Part shown: positions 32,962-42,628 of the stretch, in pieces
How the letters are laid out: the number at the start of each line of letters is the position of its first letter
Numbering within the stretch: position 1 is the first letter of the stretch
Assembly (NCBI GenBank): GCA_965601955.1
Contig: OZ271855.1
Location: 3,162,001 to 3,226,000 of the forward strand
Length of the DNA: 64,000 nucleotides
Direction: 5' to 3'
DNA from: RHLJ01 sp965601955
GTDB taxonomy: Bacteria > Bacteroidota > Rhodothermia > Balneolales > Balneolaceae
The notes under the pieces: generated by a model
What the model was told of the DNA's origin: nothing
Seen by the model: the letters and a program-made list of their open reading frames with translations, nothing else
The model's database searches: none
Translations under genes and position numbers: made by a program

Positions 32962-34314
32962 ATGAAATCCAGTTTTTCAGCTTTTTGTATTGTTGCCTTC
33001 GTATGCCTCACAGCTTTTCCAGCATGTGCTCAACAACAACATAGCCATAGCCACAACCATAGTGGCCTCCATCACTGGGAAATCCCCAGTAAGGATCCTG
33101 ACCGGATTATACTCACGTTTAATGGTGATCCGGCAACAACCAGAGCTGTTACCTGGCGTACTGATACTAGCATAAGTCAGGCAGTGGCACAAATCGCAGA
33201 AGCTACGGTAAACTCAAAGTTTGTAGAAAATGCCATTACTGTAGATGCAGTTACTGAAGAATTTGATCTGGGTTTATACAAGGAGAATAAATCACTTCTC
33301 GTCCACTACCATAGCGTTACATTTGAAGGATTAAAGCCTGATGTACTATATGCTTACCGGGTTGGAGACGGAAACGATCACTGGTCGGAGTGGATTCACT
33401 TCCGGACTGCAAAAACGGGGTACGAACCCACTCAGTTTGTTTACTTCGGTGACGCTCAGAATGATGTTCTCGATCATTGGTCGCGGGTAATTCGCATGGC
33501 GTATCAAACAGCTCCTGATGCATCCTTTGTGATCCATGCTGGTGATCTTATCAATGATGCGCATCGCGATCAAGAATGGGCAGAATGGTTTAAGGCTGGT
33601 GGCTTTATTCATAGTCAATGGACAGCTATACCCGTTGTTGGAAATCATGAATTCATGCGAACTGGAGGATTAAAACCCAGAAGACTTTCTATTCAATGGC
33701 GCCCACAATTTACACTGCCAGTTGAGCAAGAGCTGGATTCAAAGCTGCATGAGACGGTATACACTGTAAATTACCAGGATATACAAATCATTGTCCTCAA
33801 CTCTACTGATGAGCTAAGCAAGCAAACAGATTATATCGAGAATCAATTAAAGAATAGCACTGCCAAATGGAAGATTGTTACCTGTCATCATTCTGTATTT
33901 TCGCCAGCAGAGGGACGAAATTTCCAATTTGCGCGTGATCACTGGAAACCACTCTTTGATAAATATGGTGTAGACCTGGTACTGAATGGCCATGATCATA
34001 CCTATGCGAGAGGTCATGTTCCTGTTCGAACCACGGATCAAAATGAAGCAGGTGGCATTAATACAGTTTATGTTACTTCTGTGAGTGGACCAAAACAATA
34101 TGAGTTGGATCTTGAACAAGTGAAAGAATATGAAACTGAGGGATATCAACGAGACAAAGATGCTGAACAAACTCAGTTCTTCCAGGTTATTACTGTAGAA
34201 GATAATACACTGACCTATGTGGCTTATACAGCTATCGGAGAAGAATACGATCGAGCAGTGATTACCAAAGATTTTGAGACTGGAAAGAAGGAACTGATAC
34301 AAGAGGAAGAGTGA
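32962..34314 (+). CDS. Exported purple acid phosphatase-like metallophosphoesterase
   Basis: A protein of 450 residues with a signal peptide (SSFSAFCIVAFVCLTAFPAC, then AQ) and a His-rich mature start (HSHSHNHSGLHH). An N-terminal Fn3-like domain of the PAP type (RIILTFNGDPATTRAVTWRT) precedes the catalytic core. Metal motifs are FVYFGDAQND, VIHAGDLINDAH, VVGNHEFM, VTCHHSVFS and LVLNGHDHTYAR, a complete purple-acid-phosphatase set except that the tyrosine-bearing motif reads GDAQ(N). It is probably a periplasmic or secreted phosphomonoesterase. The two adjacent phosphoesterases may serve phosphate scavenging, but no Pho-box was recognised. Confidence 0.88.
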   Translation: MKSSFSAFCIVAFVCLTAFPACAQQQHSHSHNHSGLHHWEIPSKDPDRIILTFNGDPATTRAVTWRTDTSISQAVAQIAEATVNSKFVENAITVDAVTEEFDLGLYKENKSLLVHYHSVTFEGLKPDVLYAYRVGDGNDHWSEWIHFRTAKTGYEPTQFVYFGDAQNDVLDHWSRVIRMAYQTAPDASFVIHAGDLINDAHRDQEWAEWFKAGGFIHSQWTAIPVVGNHEFMRTGGLKPRRLSIQWRPQFTLPVEQELDSKLHETVYTVNYQDIQIIVLNSTDELSKQTDYIENQLKNSTAKWKIVTCHHSVFSPAEGRNFQFARDHWKPLFDKYGVDLVLNGHDHTYARGHVPVRTTDQNEAGGINTVYVTSVSGPKQYELDLEQVKEYETEGYQRDKDAEQTQFFQVITVEDNTLTYVAYTAIGEEYDRAVITKDFETGKKELIQEEE

Positions 34315-34374
34315 ACTCCTTAAATCACGTTAAAAGTATATCGCATTTCTATCGCTTTTATTGAACCTTTTTTT

Positions 34375-34391
34375 GTACAACTCTGTTGCAC
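34375..34391 (+). promoter_or_regulatory. Operator-like palindrome upstream of merC-folE
   Basis: GTACAAC-TCT-GTTGCAC is a 7-3-7 inverted repeat with one mismatch, 58 nt before the preferred MerC start. Its size and symmetry fit a dimeric regulator such as a Fur-family protein. Zinc control is inferred from the gene pair, not from the motif itself. Confidence 0.35.
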
Positions 34392-34448
34392 TAACAAGTA
34401 TGTAATTTCTTATATTTAGGGCTCTTTTTGATCACGCAAACGATTCGA

Positions 34449-34853
34449 ATGAATTTAACTATTTCCAAATCCGATACATGGGGTATGCTTGCCGGCACTT
34501 TGTGTATGCTCCACTGCTTTGCTACACCTTTTTTGATTATTGCACTGGCTGGTACGGCAAGCGCTGGAGAAGAAGCACCCTTATGGTGGCTTTCGATTAA
34601 TTATATATTCTTAGTTATTTCTTTCTTTGCGGTACTCCGTTCTGTCCAAACAACTTCTCGTGCTTTCATGAAACCCCTGTTTTGGATAAGCTGGATTGCT
34701 CTCACATTTGTTATTGTAAATGAACAATTTGGATGGTTTGAGCTCGCTGAAATTATTACTTATGCAACTGCTACTGTCTTAGTGGGTTTACACCTATACA
34801 ATCGCAGGTATTGCCAATGTAAAACAGATAATTGCTGTATAGATGATGAATAA
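34449..34853 (+). CDS. MerC-domain membrane protein
   Basis: About 134 residues from ATG 34449 (a TTG 21 nt upstream is the alternative). Four hydrophobic segments are visible. The first carries the metal motif GTLCMLHCFATP typical of MerC domains, and the C-terminal tail is Cys-rich (YCQCKTDNCCIDDE). MerC proteins move or bind soft metals. In Bacteroidota they often stand beside zinc-related genes, so zinc handling is more likely than mercury (inference). The stop overlaps the folE start. Confidence 0.8.
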   Translation: MNLTISKSDTWGMLAGTLCMLHCFATPFLIIALAGTASAGEEAPLWWLSINYIFLVISFFAVLRSVQTTSRAFMKPLFWISWIALTFVIVNEQFGWFELAEIITYATATVLVGLHLYNRRYCQCKTDNCCIDDE

Positions 34854-35508
34854 AGAAAAATTTGAAGTTATGGGAGATAATCATATCTCCTCGAATGTAG
34901 AAACACCCCTTCTGCCTAATGCGTTTGAAAAGTCAGACGATGAGAAAATCAAAAATATTGAGAAATATTTTGGGTTGATTATGGAGGAGCTTGGGCTGGA
35001 TTTGACTGATGATAGTCTAGCTGGTACTCCTTATCGGGTTGCAAAGATGTATGTAAAAGAAATGTTCTATGGATTAAATCCAGAGAATAGGCCCAAGATT
35101 TCGACCTTTGCAAATCACTATGAGTACAAAAAAATTATTGTTGAGCAAAATATTACTATAGATTCTGCCTGCGAACACCATTTCTTACCAATAACCGGGT
35201 ATGCACATATCGGATATATCCCAGGTGACCGGGTAATCGGGCTTTCCAAAATAAACCGATTAGTGGATTACTATGCACATCGTCCACAAGTTCAGGAACG
35301 ATTGTCTCTACAGATTCTTAAGGACCTCCAATACGAACTAGAAACAGAAGATGTAATCGTTATGATTAACTCAAAGCACCTTTGTGTTTCTACAAGAGGA
35401 ATTAAAGATAAAGATAGTTTTACCACCACATTGGAATATGGCGGTTGTTTTGAAGAAAGATCACATCGGGAAGAATTTTTGAAATTGATCGATAATAAGG
35501 GCTTATAA
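34843..35508 (+). CDS. folE: GTP cyclohydrolase I
   Basis: Converts GTP to 7,8-dihydroneopterin triphosphate, the first step of tetrahydrofolate and pterin synthesis. A protein of 221 residues with the zinc-site residues Cys110, His113 (SACEHHFLPITG) and Cys181 (HLCVSTRGIKD), and the active-site phrase AHIGYIPGDRVIGLSKINRL. It overlaps the MerC gene by 11 nt. Because this is the zinc-dependent FolE, linkage to a MerC protein and a palindromic operator suggests a metal-responsive operon. A duplicate folE elsewhere in the genome would strengthen that idea. Confidence 0.95.
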   Translation: MMNKEKFEVMGDNHISSNVETPLLPNAFEKSDDEKIKNIEKYFGLIMEELGLDLTDDSLAGTPYRVAKMYVKEMFYGLNPENRPKISTFANHYEYKKIIVEQNITIDSACEHHFLPITGYAHIGYIPGDRVIGLSKINRLVDYYAHRPQVQERLSLQILKDLQYELETEDVIVMINSKHLCVSTRGIKDKDSFTTTLEYGGCFEERSHREEFLKLIDNKGL

Positions 35509-35702
35509 TACTCTTACGTATTTTTTTCGTTTTACCCTCAGTTATCTGATCCATGTGTCAGGTTGCCCTGGATATGTAGTGTCTTAATTGCATCTCATTC
35601 TCTCCTTTCATTTTGGTACAGGCAAAGATTGGAAGCTCCGGTGAAATTCACTAGACTTAACGAATGTGTGTACCCCTCTTTTCTTACATATAAATACTTT
35701 TA

Positions 35703-36758
35703 ATGATATATAGATATTTAAAAAGTGTTTTTATTCACTCCATTGTTTGGTTTACCGCCTTCGTCTTTTGGGGGATGATGAGGCAGTTTGGACAGGATTT
35801 AATAGATGAACCGAATCTGAGCATCGGAGAGTTGGTTTTAGCATATGGAATATTAGGTTTGAGTTCAGGAATAGCTTTTGGAACAATAGAAATCCTGATA
35901 CCGGCTAACTACTCGAAACGCACTTCTTTTGGAAAAGCAATTTTCCTTCAAACATCGATCTACTCAATGTTTTTTGTTTTTCTAACCATTCTGGGAATCT
36001 CAATGTTTTCTTTCTTCGATGAAAGTGGATTTGAGTTAGATGTCATCTATACCTTCATCTACTCAAAAGAAATGCTGCTGCTGCTTATCTACTGTTTCAT
36101 AGTTGTATTTCTGATACACTTCGTAAAGGAGCTCGATAAAAAGTTTGGGCCAGGAAATTTGATGAAAATGATTCTAGGTTCTTTTCACAAACCCAAAGAA
36201 GAAGAACGGGTTTTTATGTTTTTGGATTTAAAATCTTCAACTACAATCGCTGAAAAGCTGGGACATCTTAAATACAGTCAATTAATTCAAGACTGCTTTT
36301 CAGACTTAAGTGCGGTATTCATCTATAAAGCAGAGATTTATCAATATGTTGGGGATGAGGTGGTATTGACCTGGACAAAAGAAAAAGGAATCGAAAAATC
36401 TAACTGTTTGTCTGCCTATTTCAGTTATAAAAAGCATCTAGAAGAAAGAAGCGATTATTACAAAAGTCGATATGATATTATTCCTCAATTTAAAGCAGGC
36501 TTAAATATTGGAAAAATTATGGTTGCTGAAGTAGGAGAAAAAAAACGTGAAATAGCTTACCACGGTGATACCATTAATACAGCTGCCAGGATTCAAAGCG
36601 AGTGTGGGGTTCTGAAGGAAGAAATTTTAATTTCAAAGGAGCTATTCGAGTTCACTTGCAATGACAATAGATACGATTTTGCCTCAAAAGGAGAAGTACA
36701 ATTGAAAGGGAAAATTAAAAAGACTGAGATTTTTTCAGTAAAGGAAGTAAAAGTATAA
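35703..36758 (+). CDS. Membrane-bound class III adenylate/guanylate cyclase
   Basis: A protein of 351 residues. Four hydrophobic segments (about 8-25, 42-65, 80-104 and 122-142) precede a class III cyclase catalytic domain (about 168-350). The two metal Asp residues are in FMFLDLKSST (Asp175) and YQYVGDEVVLTW (Asp218). Further motifs are FKAGLNIGKIMVAEVGEKKR and GDTINTAARIQSECG. The product nucleotide (cAMP or cGMP) cannot be decided with confidence. The cyclase is monocistronic and convergent with prfA. Confidence 0.9.
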   Translation: MIYRYLKSVFIHSIVWFTAFVFWGMMRQFGQDLIDEPNLSIGELVLAYGILGLSSGIAFGTIEILIPANYSKRTSFGKAIFLQTSIYSMFFVFLTILGISMFSFFDESGFELDVIYTFIYSKEMLLLLIYCFIVVFLIHFVKELDKKFGPGNLMKMILGSFHKPKEEERVFMFLDLKSSTTIAEKLGHLKYSQLIQDCFSDLSAVFIYKAEIYQYVGDEVVLTWTKEKGIEKSNCLSAYFSYKKHLEERSDYYKSRYDIIPQFKAGLNIGKIMVAEVGEKKREIAYHGDTINTAARIQSECGVLKEEILISKELFEFTCNDNRYDFASKGEVQLKGKIKKTEIFSVKEVKV

Positions 36759-36776
36759 TCCCTTATTCTAGTTTCT

Positions 36777-37862
36777 TTAACCTTCGGCCATCCCCTGCAT
36801 ACGTTCCAGGTTGTCCTGGACTCGCAGCGCTTTGATTACTTCCCCGATATCGCCCTTCATAATAGCATCTAAATTATAGAGGGTAAGATTTATCCGATGG
36901 TCGGTGCATCTTCCCTGAGGGAAGTTATAAGTCCTAATTTTTACAGAGCGATCACCTGTTGAAACCTGGCTTTTACGTTCAGCTGCTCTCTCCTTCTGCT
37001 TTTGCTCTAATTCGATATCATACATCTTGGCACGAAGCATGGTCAATGCCCTTTCTTTGTTTTGATGTTGAGAACGTTCTTCCTGGCATTCAACTACAAT
37101 CCCGGTAGGCTCATGGGTAATTCGAATGGCTGAGTCTGTTTTGTTTACGTGCTGACCTCCTGCTCCACTTGCCCGAAAGGTATCAATCCGTAAATCGCTG
37201 GTGTTTATCTCAATATCCACATCTTCAACCTCTGGAAGTACGGCTACGGTTGCTGCAGACGTATGTACCCTTCCCTGACTTTCGGTAGCAGGAACACGCT
37301 GCACACGATGGACCCCTGATTCATACTTCATATTTCCAAAAACCTGGTTTCCTTCTAATGAGAATACGATTTCTTTGTATCCTCCTTTTTCAGATTCATT
37401 AATGTTCATCAAGCTTAAATTCCATCCTTCAGAATCTGCATAGCGCCGGTACATATCAAATAAATCTCCGGCAAAAATAGCAGCTTCATCGCCTCCCGTT
37501 CCGGCCCGAATTTCAACAATAGCATTTTTGGAATCTTCCGGGTCTTTTGGAACAAGTTTAATCTTAATGTCTTCTTCCAGTTGTTCCAGCTCTACAACAA
37601 TCTCCTTATTCTCTTCCCGAGCCATTTCTGTGATCTCAGGATCTTCATTTAATTCAATAAGCTCCTTATTTCCTTCAAGACGGTTATTTAAGTCAGACCA
37701 TGTGTCATAATCATTTACCAAATCCTCTAACTCACTTCTCTCTTTGGTGAGTTTGGTATAGGTGTCAGGGTCATCAAACACAGACGGATCACTCATCGCT
37801 GTATTCACTTCCTGGAACCTGGATTTAATCTGTTTTAGCTTTTCTTCAATATTCATGCTCAT
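36777..37862 (-). CDS. prfA: Peptide chain release factor 1
   Basis: Recognises UAA and UAG in the ribosomal A site and triggers peptide release. A protein of 361 residues with the RF1 tripeptide P-A-T at 191-193 (QRVPATESQG) and the hydrolysis motif GGQ at 235-237 (ASGAGGQHVNKT). The PAT rather than SPF sequence separates it from RF2. The usual RF1 neighbour prmC (hemK) is not next to it. purK is divergent, 117 nt away. Confidence 0.97.
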   Translation of the reverse strand: MSMNIEEKLKQIKSRFQEVNTAMSDPSVFDDPDTYTKLTKERSELEDLVNDYDTWSDLNNRLEGNKELIELNEDPEITEMAREENKEIVVELEQLEEDIKIKLVPKDPEDSKNAIVEIRAGTGGDEAAIFAGDLFDMYRRYADSEGWNLSLMNINESEKGGYKEIVFSLEGNQVFGNMKYESGVHRVQRVPATESQGRVHTSAATVAVLPEVEDVDIEINTSDLRIDTFRASGAGGQHVNKTDSAIRITHEPTGIVVECQEERSQHQNKERALTMLRAKMYDIELEQKQKERAAERKSQVSTGDRSVKIRTYNFPQGRCTDHRINLTLYNLDAIMKGDIGEVIKALRVQDNLERMQGMAEG

Positions 37863-37979
37863 GTGCTACTTTTATTAGCCGGGCTAATGTAAGGAATTAA
37901 AAGAATTAAGAATTGGGAATACCCATATTCTGTGATTCCTATTTCTTATTTTCTCCTTCAATTTTGATCAAAAGGTTTT

Positions 37980-39140
37980 ATGGCAAAACATTCTCTCTCA
38001 TCATCAACAAAACTCGGTTTCCTGGGAGCGGGTCAACTGGCACGAATGAGTGCTCTTCAGGCCTTTCGGTTTGGAATCCAGGTAGCTGTTTTTTCTGATC
38101 GTCCTGAAAATGAACCCGTCCAGTTCATGACCCCTTTTTCAGCTTCCGGGTCTTTTGAGAGTGTGGATGAAATGGTTGAATTCGCAAAGGAGTGCGATGT
38201 AGTTACCCTGGAAAATGAATTCATTGGCTCCAACCTTCTTAAAGAAGTTCAGGAACGAAGTGGAACTCCCATATTTCCTTCACCAGAAAGTTTTGCACTT
38301 ATTGAAAACAAACTCATTGAAAAGCAGACTTTTGAAGCAGCGGGAATTCCGGTTACTCCATATCGACTGGTACAATCTGAAGCAGACTTAGAAGCTTTTG
38401 GAAATGAGTATGGCTGGCCATATTTATTGAAATCTTCAAAAGGTGGCTATGATGGATATGGCAATGTAACTGTTCGTGATCTGGAAGGGGCAAGAACAGG
38501 TTTTGAAAAGCTTGGTGGTATGAAAGGGCATGATATTATTGCTGAAGCTTTCGTCCCATTTACCAAAGAACTAGCTGTTCAGGTCGCCCGGAATGAAACA
38601 GGAACCGTAGTGTACCCTTGTTGTGAAACCGTTCAGGAAAACCATATTTGCGTGGCCGTACTTTCCCCGGCTCCTATCCCGGAAAAATTCCAGCAAAAAG
38701 CCCAGGAATTAGCCATTCAGGCTGTGGAAGCTATTAATGGAAAAGGTATTTTTGCTTTTGAATTTTTCCTTACTGAAGATGGCAATGTGCTGCTGAATGA
38801 ATCTGCTCCGCGCCCACATAATTCAGGCCATTACACCACCGAGGGATGCGTAGCCTCCCAATTTGAAAACCATGTTCGATCTGTATTGGGACTTCCCCTT
38901 GGCTCCACCGACATGACCAGGCCAGCAGCAGCCATGATTAACCTGTTGGGCACTCATAACCGTCTAGCGAAAGCAGATAATATTTCTGAAGGCATGACCC
39001 ACGGGAATGGACACTATCATGTATATGGAAAGGTTCAAAGTAAAATAGGCCGTAAAATGGCTCATTATACCTTATTGGGAGATGATCTTGAGGCTACCTA
39101 TAAAAAGGCTAAAGAGCTTACTCGTGATTTTGAAATCTGA
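37980..39140 (+). CDS. purK: N5-carboxyaminoimidazole ribonucleotide synthase
   Basis: ATP-dependent carboxylation of AIR to N5-CAIR in purine synthesis. A 386-residue ATP-grasp protein: LGFLGAGQLARMSALQAFRF near the N-terminus, WPYLLKSSKGGYDGYGNVTV for the ATP-grasp loop, and EFFLTEDGNVLLNESAPRPH followed by NSGHYTTEGC for the metal and product region. purE, the next enzyme, lies 3 kb downstream on the same strand, separated by one large gene. Confidence 0.96.
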   Translation: MAKHSLSSSTKLGFLGAGQLARMSALQAFRFGIQVAVFSDRPENEPVQFMTPFSASGSFESVDEMVEFAKECDVVTLENEFIGSNLLKEVQERSGTPIFPSPESFALIENKLIEKQTFEAAGIPVTPYRLVQSEADLEAFGNEYGWPYLLKSSKGGYDGYGNVTVRDLEGARTGFEKLGGMKGHDIIAEAFVPFTKELAVQVARNETGTVVYPCCETVQENHICVAVLSPAPIPEKFQQKAQELAIQAVEAINGKGIFAFEFFLTEDGNVLLNESAPRPHNSGHYTTEGCVASQFENHVRSVLGLPLGSTDMTRPAAAMINLLGTHNRLAKADNISEGMTHGNGHYHVYGKVQSKIGRKMAHYTLLGDDLEATYKKAKELTRDFEI

Positions 39141-39185
39141 TGGGACATCCACATAAAGTTTGTGTAAAACCAGTAAGCTTTAGGT

Positions 39186-39232
39186 GATCAAAGTCCTACT
39201 TTTTCTAAAAATGTCGTAGTATCCTTTTGATC
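39186..39232. other. Hairpin between purK and the type IX-secreted protein gene
   Basis: GATCAAAG (39186) pairs with TTTTGATC (39225), with inner CTAC/GTAG pairing. No T run follows on the plus strand. It may be a weak terminator or a leader element. Confidence 0.4.
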
Positions 39233-39270
39233 GTGAACCCGTAGTGGGTGCGCTTTAACATATTGGAATT

Positions 39271-42096
39271 ATGAGACGGGGTATTTTTCTTTTTTTACTA
39301 TTAGGGCTTTCCTCTTTGGGATACTCGCAAATATCATCTGTGAACGGAAACCTTATGGGTGAGTTCGTTAACTATGAACAGAACCTGATTCCGGATGAAG
39401 ACTCAGAAGGGTTTGTAGTACCTGATACAACTCAGCTAAAACAATGGAAACGAATGATGGATTTGTTTGTAGCTGAATCTTATTCCCAGGCAGAAGATAG
39501 CTTATCTGCCAATTTCAGTGATTATGAAATGGTATTACTTACCGATACCTCATTCATAGATCGACAATACTATTTAATACGCGAGAAAAATCCAGTTACC
39601 CTGGGTTGGGGCTTATATGCTTCTGATCCCGATTACCAGCGAGATGTGTTAATAGGCGTTCCACATCCGGTTTATGACTCTTTTACTCCTCAGCAAGGAG
39701 TAAATATGTTCCAGTATTTGGGAGGACGATTACTGGCCATGGCTGGCACTCATCGCTGCTCAAACGATGAGGCAAGTTTCAGCGATGGAACCACAAAAGT
39801 ATGTAGCGATACCGACACTTCTGAGAAGTTCAAAGTATCCGACATGGCGCATTATGATAGCACTGCATTTCAAATAGCTCACGAATCATTGAAAGAGATT
39901 TCCTCGGATGTATACGTCCTAAACCTACATGGGCATGCCAGTTCAATTTGTGAGGATGTATTTCTATCAAACGGGCGTGAAGATGATCCACAACCCGGAC
40001 TTCAGGCAGTAAGAGATAGCTTGATTGCTGATCATGTGGATGCAGCCATGACCGGTGATGGTTCTTCCTGTAATCTAATTGGTTCAACGAATGTGCAAGG
40101 GCGATTCATAAACGGATCAACCACTCCAGCTACCGAATCTCCGGCAAGTAATACCGGCTTCTTTTTCCATCTTGAGCAATCCAAATCCATTAGACAGTCA
40201 TTAGCTGGGCATATACCTGTAATTGATGCTTTTGGAGAGTTAATCACCCGTTCATCCACTTCAACAACTTTTCCGGATTATCCTTCGCTCACTATAAATG
40301 AAATACACTTTAATCCTGATGCGATAAATGGAGACGCTAACAATAATGGAAGCGTTGGTAGTGTCTCGGATGAATTCCTGGAAATCATCAACACAGCAGA
40401 CACAACCATTGCTTTAGACAATTGGATTGTCGCAGATAATACTTCAGATCGCCATGTTATTGAAGCAAACACAAATATCTTACCCGGCCAAGCTTTGCTA
40501 CTGTTTGGCAGAGATACTTATGTTGGTGATTTTGGAGGCGCTACCGTTCAGGCTGCTTCAACCGAAACACTTAGTCTCAATAATACCGGGGACAAAATCT
40601 CTATCAAGAGCCCTGCAAACGATATTGTAACTTTTGTTGAATATCCCGGAACTGAAAGTGGAGTGTCCATCACCTTAAATCCTGATATAACCGGTGACAG
40701 CCTGGTCAACCATTCCACAGCAGATACTGACGATAACTCTTTGTTTTCACCAGGCACTAAGATTAATGGAGATACATTCCTTCCGTTTATTGAAATCAGC
40801 GGAAACTCCGGATGGAGGATGATGGCCAGTCCAACTGTTGATCTACCAATTCAAAATCTAGTAGCCTTTAGCCCAATCCAGGGATTTGGAGATGGGCACG
40901 ACAAAAATTTCTATACCAATTATAATGGAAGTAGTTGGGAGGCCCCTTCTTCTCTTTCAGACAGCATAAAAAATGGGGAAGGATTCATTTTCTATTTCTT
41001 TGATAATGGCAATGCCGAAAGCTCTGAGCTCCCTTTGAAACTCAGAGCCACCGGGAGTACCCCCTCTTCTGATGTAACCATCGACTTACACACATCGGGA
41101 GATAACTGGAACTTAATTGGCAATCCCTTTGATACTGCCATTGATTTCTCTTCTGCCACAGTAAATGGAGGTTCATTGGCAAGCAGTGTTGGGCAGATTT
41201 ATGATCCTTCGATAAGTAATTATGTAACTACAACCTCTCGTGACGATACCGTTGCAGCCTGGCAGGGATTTTTTATTGAGAACTCTACAGCCTCAAGTAT
41301 CACCATTCCCACTTCTTCTCAAATAGATGGAGGGGGTTTCCTTAAAAGCTCCCCTAATAAGCTTTCTTACATTGTTCTAAGAGCAGCTAACGAAGCATTA
41401 GGGCTGGCTGATGAATTGGTGATCACATTTTCTTCCACAGCAGAAATTGGTTGGGATAACATGGACGCTGAAGACCTTCAGTCACTTTCCATTAACCATG
41501 TTTCTTTTGCTGGAATGGGAGAAAGAAATGGGGAAGAAATCCTGCAAAGCCAGTTTTCAATTCCAACAGATATTGAACAGCCAATAGAAATACCGCTTGA
41601 ACTCAAACAAATAGGAAGCAGTTCTGATCTTGTGCTTTCTGTTTCGAAAAGAGTGAATGTTCCAAGCGAGTTAGAACTAACATTCTATGATCAAATGAAC
41701 AATAAACACATTAATCTATTGGACGACTCGTTTGAAAGTTTATTACTTAAAGAATCACAAAGTTCGGACTCCTATCGATTAATTCTTTCTAAGTCGGTAT
41801 CAACAAACGGAGAAACAGATCCGGATTTACCTACCCGATTTGAGGTATTCCAGAACTACCCAAACCCATTCAATCCTACGACTAAGATTTCTTATTCACT
41901 TCCTGAATCCTCTCCTGTACGCATCGAAATTTTCAACATCTCTGGAGCTCTCATTCAATCAAAAACATTTGAAAATAAAGAAAGAGGCAAGCATCTCTTC
42001 TCCTTTGATGGAAGCAGGCTAAGCTCAGCGATATACTTTTATCGGGTTACTACTGAATTCGGTTCTCAGTCTGGTAAGATGATATTGCTCAAATAG
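39271..42096 (+). CDS. Type IX-secreted multidomain protein with lamin-tail domain
   Basis: A protein of 941 residues with a signal peptide (RRGIFLFLLLGLSSLGYSQ). Residues of about 90-320 form an enzyme-like region (VLIGVPHPVYDSFTPQQGVN, MAGTHRCSNDEA and VYVLNLHGHASSIC) whose ordered His/Asp residues resemble a metal-dependent amidohydrolase; this is tentative. A lamin-tail domain follows (about 340-470: LTINEIHFNPDAI, LDNWIVADNTS, ILPGQALLLFGRD). Then comes a beta-rich linker that includes GWRMMASPTVDLP. The last 80 residues are a type A Por secretion domain (FEVFQNYPNPFNPTTKISYS, then YFYRVTTEFGSQSGKMIL). It should be exported across the outer membrane. It separates purK from purE. Confidence 0.8.
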   Translation: MRRGIFLFLLLGLSSLGYSQISSVNGNLMGEFVNYEQNLIPDEDSEGFVVPDTTQLKQWKRMMDLFVAESYSQAEDSLSANFSDYEMVLLTDTSFIDRQYYLIREKNPVTLGWGLYASDPDYQRDVLIGVPHPVYDSFTPQQGVNMFQYLGGRLLAMAGTHRCSNDEASFSDGTTKVCSDTDTSEKFKVSDMAHYDSTAFQIAHESLKEISSDVYVLNLHGHASSICEDVFLSNGREDDPQPGLQAVRDSLIADHVDAAMTGDGSSCNLIGSTNVQGRFINGSTTPATESPASNTGFFFHLEQSKSIRQSLAGHIPVIDAFGELITRSSTSTTFPDYPSLTINEIHFNPDAINGDANNNGSVGSVSDEFLEIINTADTTIALDNWIVADNTSDRHVIEANTNILPGQALLLFGRDTYVGDFGGATVQAASTETLSLNNTGDKISIKSPANDIVTFVEYPGTESGVSITLNPDITGDSLVNHSTADTDDNSLFSPGTKINGDTFLPFIEISGNSGWRMMASPTVDLPIQNLVAFSPIQGFGDGHDKNFYTNYNGSSWEAPSSLSDSIKNGEGFIFYFFDNGNAESSELPLKLRATGSTPSSDVTIDLHTSGDNWNLIGNPFDTAIDFSSATVNGGSLASSVGQIYDPSISNYVTTTSRDDTVAAWQGFFIENSTASSITIPTSSQIDGGGFLKSSPNKLSYIVLRAANEALGLADELVITFSSTAEIGWDNMDAEDLQSLSINHVSFAGMGERNGEEILQSQFSIPTDIEQPIEIPLELKQIGSSSDLVLSVSKRVNVPSELELTFYDQMNNKHINLLDDSFESLLLKESQSSDSYRLILSKSVSTNGETDPDLPTRFEVFQNYPNPFNPTTKISYSLPESSPVRIEIFNISGALIQSKTFENKERGKHLFSFDGSRLSSAIYFYRVTTEFGSQSGKMILLK

Positions 42097-42142
42097 ATTT
42101 TGTACCTTTATCCGATCGATTAATAAAAACCATGTTCGGATA

Positions 42143-42628
42143 ATGAATACTCCTATAGTTGGTGTGGTAATGGGCAGCGACAGCGACTGGCCTACGATGA
42201 AACAGGCAGCTGAAATCCTGGAGCAGTTTGGCGTTTCTTTTGAAAAGAGAGTAGTCTCAGCACACCGTACTCCTGATGATATGGCAAATTATGGGAAAGA
42301 AGCCCGTGAGCGTGGTATTAAGGTAATTATAGCAGGAGCCGGAGGAGCGGCTCACCTTCCGGGGATGCTGGCCAGTCATACAACACTACCTGTAATTGGA
42401 GTACCCATTCAAACCTCAGCTTTAGGTGGGATTGACAGCCTTTACTCAATCGTGCAAATGCCAAATGGTATCCCTGTAGCCACTGTAGCGATCGGCAAAG
42501 CTCAAAATGCCGGGCTCTTAGCACTACGTATTCTTTCTACCGAGGATAAAGGTATTGCCATGCAGCTTAAGCAGTACCATGAAGGTATGGCTAGTGAATC
42601 CAGAAAAAAGACGGAGAACCTGGTTTGA
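42143..42628 (+). CDS. purE: N5-carboxyaminoimidazole ribonucleotide mutase
   Basis: Moves the carboxylate of N5-CAIR to C4 to give CAIR. A class I PurE of 161 residues: VVMGSDSDWPTMKQAAEILE at the N-terminus, VVSAHRTPDDMANYGKEARE with the catalytic His, and IIAGAGGAAHLPGMLASHTT. It pairs functionally with purK upstream. Its TGA overlaps a TTG start of the next gene. Confidence 0.97.
   Translation: MNTPIVGVVMGSDSDWPTMKQAAEILEQFGVSFEKRVVSAHRTPDDMANYGKEARERGIKVIIAGAGGAAHLPGMLASHTTLPVIGVPIQTSALGGIDSLYSIVQMPNGIPVATVAIGKAQNAGLLALRILSTEDKGIAMQLKQYHEGMASESRKKTENLV

Noticed and set aside
33847..34302. 151-codon minus-strand frame under the purple acid phosphatase gene
   Set aside because: It is antisense to strongly conserved phosphatase motifs, so it is a shadow frame.
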